Part shown: positions 29,728-40,426 of the stretch, piece after piece
Position numbering within the stretch: position 1 is the stretch's first letter
Layout: each line of letters starts with the position of its first letter
NCBI GenBank assembly: GCA_029255685.2
Contig: CM055315.2
Coordinates: forward strand, 33,175,501-33,239,500
DNA: 64,000 nt
Direction of reading: 5' to 3'
DNA from: Silene conica
Taxonomy: Eukaryota; Streptophyta; Magnoliopsida; Caryophyllales; Caryophyllaceae
Made by a program: the position numbers and the translations under genes
Notes under the pieces: generated by a model
What the model was told of the DNA's origin: nothing
Database searches by the model: none
What the model saw: only the letters and a program-made list of their open reading frames with translations

Positions 29728-32700
29728 ATGGTTGGTGAAGACCCAATGCCAAGTGCCAAGCTAGCACGAGAATCATGGCTTAAAGCCTTCATGGACTCCA
29801 TGAATCAGTCTACTAGACTGAAGAATGATGGGTCAAACTTGTCTGACTGGGAGGCAGCATTACGGAATGCTGCCATTGCTGACGGAAAGCTTAAGTACTT
29901 GACTGAGCCTATTCCGGCACACCCAGGAACTGGGGCTAGAGCTAACGAAGTTCGCGTTCATAGCGACTTCGTCATGGAAGCGGGTGCACTTATCTATACA
30001 ATGGAATCCAATTAGCAAAGACGCTTCATTTCCCAAGGTGCAAATAAAGATTCTCACCACGCTCACAAACGAATTCTCAAAAGCTCCGAGAATCGTTTCA
30101 TATGAGCATACCTGTCGCTTCTTTGAAGCGCATTTCCAGAAGGGCCAAGCTGTTAGCCCACATATTCTCAATATGATTGAGAATATCGAGAAACTGGAGG
30201 CCTTAAACTTCAAGATCAGTGAGAACATAATCGTCGATCGAATGCTTCATTCGCTTCATGATGGGTTCGCCGTCTTTAGGGCCAACTATTATATGAACGA
30301 CATGAAGAAGACTCCTCATGAGCTCCACTCACTTCTCGTACAGACCGAGAAGGATCTGAAATTGAGTGGGATCGTGAAGCGGGATGTTCTCATGATCCCA
30401 AGTAAAGGTAAAGGTAAAGCGAAAGCTCGAGGCGACCTAGCGGTAGGTAAGCCTAAGTTCAAGAAGTCAGGATTTGCTAAGAGTGGGCCCGGTGAGTCGA
30501 GCAACTCACAGGGTAAGACAAAGAGCAAGGATACAAGCATGGAATGCCACCATTGCCACAAGACTGGGCATTGGAGGCGCACGTGCCCCGTGTATCGCGA
30601 GGACATTAAGGCAGGCCGCGTTACTCCTGTTGGTATGTCTTCTTCTTTTATTCACATGATTGAGATTAACCATGCAAGTTACGGAACTTGGGTACTAGAT
30701 ACTGGTTGTGGTTATCATCTGTGTAATCATGTGCAGGGCCTCCGAAACCTCGAGCCCCTCATAAAGGGTGACGTTGACCTGCGTGTCGGGAATGGAGCAC
30801 GAGTTGCTGCAGTCTCGAGGGGAACATATGTGATCCAGCTTCCTAGTGGATTTGAGTTATCGTTGTATAACTGTTATTATGTTCCTAGTTTATCCAAAAA
30901 CATTATTTTTGTTTCTACACTTGACAAACTTGGTTTTTCATTTGTAATAGAGAATAATAACTGTATTTTCTACACAATATGATTTATGGCAAGGCAGTTT
31001 CAATGAATGGAATTTATGTTTTAGATTAAACCACCGAAATATTACACGTGAATAATAAGAAGTTAAAGGTTGGTGACAAAGATCAAACCTACCTATGGCA
31101 CTGCCGTATAGGACATATAAATGAGAAACGCGTAAAACAGCTCATACAGAATGGAGCTATCACGGCCTTTGATTTCGAATCATATGGCACGTGTGAATCA
31201 TGTCTCATCGGTAAGATGACTCGTATTTCCTTCAAAGGTGTTGGAATGCGCGCTGCCGACCTATTAGGACTCATACATACGGATGTATGTGGCCCTATGT
31301 CGATCAACGCACGAGAAAGCTATAGGTATTTCATCACTTCACGGATGATTTGAGTAGATATGGCTATGTTTACTTAATGAAACATAAAAGTGAATCCTTT
31401 GACAAGTTCAAAGAAGACCAGAATCGGGTACAGAACCAACTGGGTAGAAAGATTAAAACACTACGATCCGATCGTGGTGGCGAGTATCTTTCAAATGAGT
31501 TTGATCAACACCTTAAAGACTGTGGCATCGTTCTACAGTTGACTCCACCTGGAACACCACAATTAAATGGTGTATCCAAACGGAAAAATCGAACTCTACT
31601 TGATATGGTTCGATCCATAATGAGTCACACCGTTGTGCCTGATTCATTATGGGGCTATGCTCTTCTGTCAGCCACTCTAATACTTAACCGAAGTCCGTCT
31701 AAAGCTGTTGACAAGACTCCATACGAGTTATGGAAGGGAACCGTCCCTAACTTGTCCTTTATTCGGGTTTGGGGCTGCGAAGCTTACGTCAAATGGAGAC
31801 ACGAGGACAAACTCGGCCCGCGATCGGTCAAGACATACTTTATAGGTTATCTAAAAGGAACTTTTGGTCATTACTTCTACTCGCCAACCGAACAACGTGT
31901 CTTTGTTGCGGCTAGTGCGACGTTCTTAGAGAAAGAATTTCTCGAGAACAAGTCGAGTAATAGAACCTTCGATCTATCGGAGATTCAAGAACCAACTACC
32001 GAGCAACCATTGGAGGAAGCAGTTCCTTCAACCTCGGCTGCGGTAGATATTCCCGAGGAACCTAGGAGGTCGGGAAGAGTCTCTATTCCTTCGGACAGAT
32101 ACATTGGTATGGTCGAGGAACATGGCATAGATGACATCTTACTCCTAGAGGGTAATGAACCCACAACCTATAAAGGTGCCCTGACTAGTTCCGACTCAAA
32201 GCTATGGCTAGAAGCCATGCAATCCGAGATGGACTCCATGTATGAGAACAGCGTGTGGGATCTTGTGGACCTACTTGCAAAGGTACGCCCCCTTCAATGC
32301 AAATGGCTTTACAAGATAAAGCATGCCGTAAAAGGACAGCAAAATATTCACAAGGCACGACTACTTGCTAAAGGTTTCACCCAAGTGTCAGGCTTGCTCT
32401 ACGATGAAATGTTTGCACCCGTAGTCATGCTACGTTTCATTCGGATTATCTTAGCTATTGCCGCATTTCATGACTATGAAATCTGGCATATGGATGTTAA
32501 AACCGCCTTCTTAAATGGTTATTTAGAGGAAGAGTTGTACATGGTACAACCCGAGGGTTTTATTGATCCTGAACATCCTAAGAAGGTTTGCAAGCTTAAG
32601 CGTTCCATTTATGGACTTATGCAAGCATCACGGAGTTAGAATCATCATTTCGACCAAGTGATAAAAGAGAATGGTTTCATTCGATCAGTCGAGGAACCAT

Positions 32701-32944
32701 GTCTCTATATCAAGTCGAGTGGGAGCAAGATTGTCTTCCTAGTATTGTATGTCGATGACATACTCCTTATTGGGAATGACATACCTCTCCTATCTTCGGT
32801 TAAAGCATGGTTGAAAAACCATTTCCAGATGAAAGATCTGGGAGAGGCACAAAGAATTTTGGGTATCCGTATCTACAGGGATAGATCACGACGGATGTTG
32901 TCTCTCAATCAGGAGTCTTAATAGATAAGATTCTAGAGAGATTC

Positions 32945-34107
32945 TGTAATACCTCAAAAATCTAGACTCGATAATTAAAGTTTATTTGTTTGTGTCGATA
33001 GTTAAGTCGATTTGTTAAGTAATGAATCAAGTTATGTGATTAGGTTGTTATGAGGGTTCGAACCCTAGACCTCTAGCTCTATGATTATGTCGTGGTGGGG
33101 ATCGATCCCTAGACCTTGTGCGCATGGCTTGGGCCTCGTAGTGCGTGCCACAACCCCAAGCCCACGGCTGTTTTGAGAGCAACTCCACAAAACCCTACTA
33201 GGAGACCATACTACCGTCACCTTTTAACACCTTCCATAAACCCTAATCTTACCCTAATCCTCATTCCAACACCCCATACCCACAGCCGTCACAACATAGA
33301 TTAGAGAGGCAGTAATCACGGTGACGCTAAGGTGGGCATAAGGTGGTCGAAACGTCGGAGATATAGGTAGCGAGTTTCGCGTGGAACATTTCTAAACAAG
33401 CCTCGGATTTATCTGCACTTCCTGCTATTTCAGGTAGGGGAAATACTTGTATTTAAAGATGAGTAATTTGATGTTATTGGTGTTAACCAGGTTTGTTTTA
33501 TAATATCATATGATCATTATATTGTGCTATTTATTTATATCATTCTGAGATACGCTACGAGGTAATGAGATAATGGGTCTTGTGATTGGTGCGGAGATAA
33601 TGGGTCTTGTGATTGGTGCGGAGATGATGGGTCTTGTGATCGGTGCGGAGTTAATGGGTCTTGTGATTGGTGTGGAGAATAATGGGTCTTGTGATTCGGA
33701 GTGGAGACGATCAAACTTTCTATTATAGTAATGTGGTTTATTTATAGTTTTTCCTCTACTCAACCTTGTGGTTGACCCCGTGTATTCGTGATCACCTGTG
33801 ATGAACCAATTTATTGGGGAGCATATTGACAGGTGTTGAGACTATGGGAGCTAAGGGAAGGGAGAAGCTTGGATCCGGACCTGCCTAGAGTTTAGATCAC
33901 CATAGTAGTTTTAACATGAGTTGTACTTTTGTTTCACATGACAGTTTTATATTCAGTTGTATGAACTCGTTCTTTGAGTTAACTTTATCTAAATAAAGCA
34001 CTGTTTATCTTTCCTTTGTATCTGCTGCCTCGGGAAACCGAGATGGTAACACCCTTATTTATCAGGGGAGTCCTAGTACAGGCCCTTAAATAAATGGGGG
34101 TGTTACA
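32945..34107 (+). mobile_element. Solo LTR inserted in Copia element 1
   Basis: 1163 bp starting TGTAATACCTC and ending GGGGTGTTACA, with a perfect 5-bp target duplication GATTC (32940-32944, 34108-34112) in the reverse transcriptase coding region. TGTAA..TTACA ends suggest a Gypsy LTR left by LTR-LTR recombination. No coding capacity. Confidence 0.92.
33568..33706 (+). repeat. 27-bp tandem repeat inside the solo LTR
   Basis: Five copies of ATGGGTCTTGTGAT-containing units starting at 33573, 33600, 33627, 33654 and 33682, that is, periods of 27, 27, 27 and 28. Confidence 0.93.
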
Positions 34108-34901
34108 GATTCAGCATGACGAACTCCAAGAAAGGGTTCCTTCATATGGCTAGAGGGCTTCACTTGAGCAAGTCTCAAGAAGCTAAGACATTGGAAGAGA
34201 AAGAGCGCATGATTCGGATTCCTTACGCTTCGGTTATAGGATCTATCATGTATGTCATGATATGCACACGTCCAGACGTTGCATATACATTGAGTATGAC
34301 GAGTGGATTCCAAGCACATTCAGGTGAACAACACTGGATGACCGTGAAAAACATTCTTAAATACCTACGGAGGACTAAAGATTGGGGATTGACTTATGGA
34401 GGCGACACGATGCTCTGCGCCACTGGTTACGCAGATGCTAGCTTCCAAACGGATCGAGACGACTTGAAATATCAGTCTGGATTCGTTTTTACTCTTAATG
34501 GCGCTGCTGTCAGCTGGAAAAGTTCTAAACAAAGTGTTACATCAGATTCTTCAACTGAGGCCGAGTACTATGCCGCTTCGGAAGCAGCTAAGGAAGCAAT
34601 ATGGATGCGTCAATTCTTACAAGGACTATCAGTAGTGCCTAGTTCGAATGACCTGATCACCGTTTATTGTGACAATAAAGGTGCCATCTTCCAAGCTAAG
34701 GAGCCTAAGTCTAGTAACAAGTCTAGACATGTAGAACGGAAAGCTCATCTAATCAGAGATTACGTGGAGCAAAAGGAGATATTTATTAATAAGATCGCTA
34801 CGGATGACAACATAGCCGATCCTCTCACTAAAGCATTACGATGTGATAAGCATGAAGGGCACGTTAATTCCATGGGAATTAAACGTGTTCCTGAGTTGTA
34901 G

Positions 34902-35767
34902 TACTCGTTTATGAATTCATTTTATAATTCATTTTCTTGTGTACTCTATTACAACCTCATCGTTATGATAATTTTATTTTTTGTTTTTCATGTGGAATTG
35001 TACGCCAATTTGAACACCACAAAGTGAACTGATTAACATTACATCGTTTTTAGTTCTTGATTACCCACTTGAGCTGATAACTCGGGTAATCATTTTGTGA
35101 CGTTGGTTGATGGTGGGTTCAACGAGCCATAAGTCAAATAGTTGACTGACCAATCACAAAGGCGAGTTATACGGATATCTCGTAGGACACCCCGTGACAA
35201 CGTTATAAATGTTTTATAACATTAGGTGCCAGGTCGTGGATAAGATCTCCATAGTGTTCCTTAGAGTCGATTCTTTTGACTTTCAACTGTCTCTTGAGAA
35301 TAAGGCATATTTTGGGTAACTTTGGTTTCTTTCCCACGGTCTTCTGTAACAGGGGCCAAGAGGATTTTTTCTGGGTTATTTCATGCTGCGCTTACATCTG
35401 CAGGATTCGAGTTGAGGGGAATATCCAAACCCTTATCAGGATTTTATCATTTATCAGGGCCACTCGAGGAGTAGTAACTGAAATGCATGGTCATGCTCGA
35501 ATACAGATTCGTTTTATCAGTTAAGTTACTCTCTAGTCGGGGAAACCACTCTTGATGCAGATCGATTGTAGAATACGACCTTTGCGAATACGGATTTGCA
35601 AATTGTTTTACATTGAGTGGGAGAAATTTTAAAAGGATATGAGAGTCGGTTATCGCACGCACCTACACTTGTACGGACAAGTGGGAGTTTGTTGGAGCTG
35701 GTGTCCTCCACATGTAGTGTGATAACGTCATTGCACATACATACACTTGTACGAACAAGTGGGAGAT
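34902..35767 (+). other. 3' untranslated region of Copia element 1 with a duplicated LTR start
   Basis: 866 bp between the pol end and the 3' LTR. Just before the LTR the layout hairpin, polypurine tract, LTR start occurs twice: ACTTGTACGGACAAGT at 35667, GTGGGAGTTT, then TGTTGGAGCTGGTGTCC at 35690; and ACTTGTACGAACAAGT at 35745, GTGGGAGAT, then the true LTR at 35768. The minus-strand copy shares the duplication. Confidence 0.85.
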
Positions 35768-36743
35768 TGTTGGGGCGGGTGTCCTTGACAGTTAGTACAA
35801 TGACTTATTAAATCTCTTAAAGGATCACAAGGGCATACTTTGGTATTATTATCAGTTGATCCACGTTTATCAATAACGGTTGGCTTGCTAGATAAGTTTG
35901 ACGTTATTGTCATACAGATGGCGGTGATCAACTGGTCCCTATACGTCACACCTGTAGGACACGTTTGAGAGATGTGAAGGTATGAAAATACAGTCACATT
36001 TATGTTGAATACGACTAAACAGTTAGTCAGAGGTATTGACTATTAAATTAGTCAATAAGATGTTGAGATAATTATTTAATACGGATTACATGATTAATTC
36101 GTAAATTAAATATAAACGGTTATATTTAATTAAATATTGAATTCGTGTATCCATATAAGCAGTTATATTAATTGAGCTAATTATACAATATTTTTTTTAT
36201 CAGACCACTATTAATGTATTGACTACATTAATATCTGATAACATGTATATGATTTATAATTAAAACCCGCGGATTATATTTTAGCTTTAGGGTCGAATCA
36301 CGCAAGAGAATAAGGTAAGAGTGGAAAGCCCACTCTCACCCTAGTCCATTTCGGCCGACCGTGAGAGTTACAAAAGGAGAAGAACTCTCCTTTTCTCAGA
36401 CTACTGAAACTGTTAATTCACTTTTACAAGAATTAGGGTTTTGAGAGCAGCTTTCTCCCAAAACCTAGATCTCACATCTGAAAACTAGCTCACAAAAACT
36501 CTCCCCATATTGCAAGGCAATTGAAAAGCATTTCTAGCACACGCGGCATCATCTCAGACGGGTCTTGGGTGCAAGTTATAGGAGGGAATTTCTATTAATT
36601 CATGTTCTTAGGCCATTCGCGCAAGGACCTAAGGTTGTAGTCTCTACCTTTCGTTTATGTTTTCATCTTATGACTATATTCACATGTAAACTTTTCGTTA
36701 TAATCCTGTAATTTTAAGGGTGAATCTACGGAAATTCCCCACA
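35768..36743 (+). repeat. 3' LTR of Copia element 1
   Basis: 976 bp from TGTTGGGGCGGG to TTCCCCACA, followed by CACTA sequence starting TTACCGCCGC. Confidence 0.93.
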
Positions 36744-37080
36744 TTACCGCCGCTAAAAGTTACATATTGTGGCGGTTTTGAAACAGAACCGCCGAATTAG
36801 GTTTATATAAAACGACGGTTTTTTAACAGAACTGCCGTGTTACGTTTATATTAAACGACGGTTATTAAACAGAACCGCCGTATTAGATTTATTTAAAACG
36901 ACGGTTGTTAAACACAACCGCCGTGATATGTTTATATAAAACAACGGTTTTTAAACACAACCGCTATTTTATTTTTATATAAAACGACGGTTTTTAACCA
37001 CAACCGCCGTGTTAGGTCTATATAAAACGACGGTTTTTAAACACAACCGCCGTTTAACTCATTTAATTTTTTTATGTCGT
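36744..37080 (+). repeat. CACTA subterminal repeat array, 43-bp period
   Basis: Units containing CGACGGTT then AACCGCCGT, each able to form a hairpin. Unit starts at 36813, 36856, 36899, 36942 (CAACGGTT), 36985 and 37028 are exactly 43 bp apart, with one more irregular unit at about 36770. Such arrays next to CACTA ends bind the element's own TnpA-like protein in known members. This continues the element begun at 26587. Confidence 0.85.
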
Positions 37081-38564
37081 TTCTAATGGATCTGTCGTTA
37101 AAAACATTTAAATTTTTCAAAAATAATACAGATTTGATAATTCCAAATATTACTTGACCTAAATGAAACTTGTCAATGATTTAAGTTTTGTGCAGGATTG
37201 AAAACACAAGCTCAGAAAAGGGAGGGAGGAAAGCCATTCATGCAAAGATTCAAACTTGCAATCACTGAACTAGTGTAATAGTGGTGTCAATCTAAACTTT
37301 ACAGCAAATGAAGCGAGTCTTCATTTTAAGCAACTAATGAGCATCAAGACCCATCTAGTTATTCAACTATTGATGCAAACATTAGGTTGTTGATATCCTT
37401 GGGAATACAGTCTTCCTCTTCATCGCCTACAAGAAGACGACACAATTAGCGCAATTAGATACAGATTAAACACTATAAGACTAGTACTGGTTTTACTCTG
37501 ACGACCCCTAACGAAAAGTTGATGGACGAATTCTTTATTTTTTTTAGGGATGATTAAATATCACAGGATTATTTTGTACTTCTTCTAGCTTGTCGCATGG
37601 TATTAAATATTGGTCGTTGCTTAATGATTTTTAACTTTTCGTAGTGATATTTTCCAATATATCAGTATAGCCCATAGTTAACCGAGAGTTAAAATTCACT
37701 GATGTTTGGCCAATACAAGGCTAACATGGCCAATAAGAAGTAAAGGACGGATACATAAACAAGCTGCCTAAACCGGGAAATTGGATGCAACAACATTATA
37801 TTAATCAATGTCGATTTGCAATCAAGCCTATAATTTACTAACATGGACTGTCACAAAACTTAGAACACTAACCTGTTTTTGCTATTACGTGACTTGTCCA
37901 CTGCTCAATGATCTACAAATAAATCATCTTCGCAAATAGAGAAGATTAAAACACAACTCTACTAATATATTGGCCTTTTGCAGGTATGTAGCAACTACAT
38001 GCTTAAAAGTGAGAAATCAAGAGAACGAATGTAGCAAAGCCGAACATCAGAATCCCATAAGAACTGCTAAGGGGATTATTTGTGCTGATATATATAATCA
38101 AAGCCTGTCATTTGCCTCTGGTTTCATGTTGGTTGCTCAAAGACCGAAAATTTAAGAAATCGAGCTCAAGATATTTATTTCCTTTGTCTTTATAGCCCTG
38201 TCAAAAGAAAACAAATCAGCTCTTACATTAGAATACTCGTATTAGGAGTCTGAACACTAGTCTAATCGTGTAGAGAATAGAAGTAGCCACAAGAAAGATT
38301 ACATATTTACCTGAATGGGCTCAATCGATAATAATGAAAATCCAAACACAAAGTTGGATATGCATTCCATTATTTGGTGACCATCCAAAAGTCCCCTTGT
38401 CCTCTTCATTTCCCTTAATGTAAGAAACTTTTTTCACTAAATGCTCTCGCTCATAAATCTGAACAATAAAGTATAAATAGAGCACTTAAATGAAGTACAA
38501 GACATGATCAGCCAAGTAACTATTGCGAATTAACAACCTTGTATTCGGTATTCCACACTCTTTC

Positions 38565-39563
38565 TGTGGGGAATATAACATGTATTCGCCCCAAACTTGG
38601 AGGATTATAATAAAAAATACAGTTGTGTTTATAGTCATAAGATCAAAAAGAATAAGAAAAGAAGTACAACCTTTAGTCCTTGTGCGAAAGGCCTAAGAAC
38701 AGAAATTAACACAAATTCCCTCCTATAACTTGCACCCAAGACTTAGAATGAGACGTGGCCGCGTGTGCTAGAAATCCTCTCCAACTGCCTTGCAATATTG
38801 GGAGAGCTATTTAGGTTTTAGATGTGAGATCTGAGGTTTTGGGAGAAGAAAACTCTCAAAACCCTAATTTTTACCTTGAGATTATTTGACAGTGCAACAA
38901 GAGTCCCTGACATAAGGAGAGTCCTCCTCCTTACGTAGTTGTTTTGGCCGAAAATTCTAATAGGGTAGGAGTGGGCTTTCCACTCTTACCTTATTCTAAT
39001 TCGTGATTCGACCCATTTAGCTATAAGTTATTCGCGGGATTTTAATTATAAATCGTAACATGTTATCAGATATTAATACAGTCGATATATTAATAATGGT
39101 CTGACAAAATACGATATTGTATAATTACCCAAATTAATATAACTGTTTATATTAATACGCGAATACAATATTCAATTAAATATATAACCGTTTATATTTA
39201 ATTTACGAATTAATCATGTAATCCGTATTAGCTAAAATTATTTAATCTGTATTAAATAATAATCTCAACATCTTATTGACTAATTTAATAGTCAATACCT
39301 CTGACTAACTGTTTAGTCATATCCGGCAAAATGTGACTGTATTTTCATACCTTCACATCTCTCAAACGTGTCGTATAGGTGTGACGTATAGGGACCAGTT
39401 GATCACCGCCATCCGTATGACAATAACGTCAAACTTATCTAGCAAGCCAACCGTTATTGATAAACGTGGATCAACTGGTAATCATACAAAAGTATGCCCT
39501 TGTGATCCTTAAAGAGATTTAATAAGTCATTGTACTTAATTGTCAAGGACACCAGCCCCAACA
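38565..39563 (-). repeat. 3' LTR of Copia element 2
   Basis: 999 bp, constant offset of 7701 bp to the 5' LTR. On the minus strand it runs TGTTGGGGCTGG to TCCCCACA. Confidence 0.95.
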
Positions 39564-40426
39564 ATCTCCCACTTGTCCGTACAAGGGTATGTGCAATGAC
39601 GTTATCACACTACATGTGGAGGACACAAGCTCCAACAAACTCCCACTTGTCCGTACAAGTGTAGGTGCGATAACCGAATCTCATATCCCTTTTAAAATTT
39701 CTCCCACTCAATGTAAGACAATTTGCAAATCCGCATTCGCAAAGGTCGTATCTCACAAGCGATCTGTATCAAGAGTGGTTTCCCCGACTAGAGAGTAACT
39801 TAACTGATAAAACGAATCTGTATTCGAGCATGGCCATGCATTTCAGTTACTACTCCTCGAGTGGCCCTGAGAAATGATAAAATCCTGATAAGGGTTTGGA
39901 TATTTCCCTCAACTCGAATCCTGCCGATATCGCCCAGCATGAAATAACCCAGAAAAAATCCTCTTGGCCCCTGTTACGGTGACCGTGGGAAAGAAACCAA
40001 AGTTACCCAAAATCTGTCTTAATCTCAAGAGACAGTTGAAGGTCAAAAGACTCGACTCTAAGGAACACTATGGAGGTCCTATCCACGACCAGGCACCCAA
40101 TGTTATAAAACATTTAGGACTCCATAACGTTGTCACGGGGTGTCCTACGAGATATCCGTATAACTCGCCTTTGTGATTGGTCAGTCAACCGCGTGACTTA
40201 TGGCTCGTTGAACCCACCATCAACCAACGTCACAAAATGATTACCTGAGTTATCAGCTCAAGTGGGTAATCAAGGACCAAAACGATGTAATGTTAATCAG
40301 TTCACTTTGTGGTGTTCAAAATTGGCGTACAATTCCACATGAAAAACAAAACATTTTATATCATAACAATAAGGTTGAATAGAGTACACGAGAAAATGAA
40401 TTATTACATGAATTCATAAAAGAGTA
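39564..40426 (-). other. 3' untranslated region of Copia element 2
   Basis: Mirrors 34902-35767 of Copia element 1, including the duplicated hairpin, polypurine tract and LTR start (the inner TGTTGGA begins at 39637 on the minus strand). Short frames here are not genes. Confidence 0.8.

Larger units (their letters stand above)
29728..34901 (+). pseudogene. Gag-Pol of Copia element 1, broken
   Basis: Gag, zinc knuckle (C..C..H..C near 30544-30585), protease DTG, integrase, reverse transcriptase and RNase H are recognisable and collinear with the minus-strand copy. The frame is broken by a 12-nt deletion and a stop near 30013, by frameshifts near 30040, 31030 and 31340, by a TAG at 32637-32639, by a 2-nt loss near 32921, and by a solo LTR at 32945-34107. 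The TAG at 32637 is shared with the other copy; the rest are private decay. Confidence 0.93.
26707..36743 (+). mobile_element. Copia element 1, degenerate
   Basis: Full-length but dead Copia element of about 10 kb inside the CACTA. LTRs begin TGTTGGGG and end TTCCCCACA. The flanking 5-mers are CTACC (26702-26706) and TTACC (36744-36748), one mismatch. It has a 2-kb leader, a polyprotein region with many stops and frameshifts, and a solo LTR inserted in the reverse transcriptase. It is the same family as the minus-strand element at 38565-47264, but older. Confidence 0.93.

Noticed and set aside
39589-40176. Short frames next to the Copia 2 LTR (also 35276-35811)
   Set aside because: They lie in the 3' untranslated region shared by both Copia copies and are not conserved as frames.
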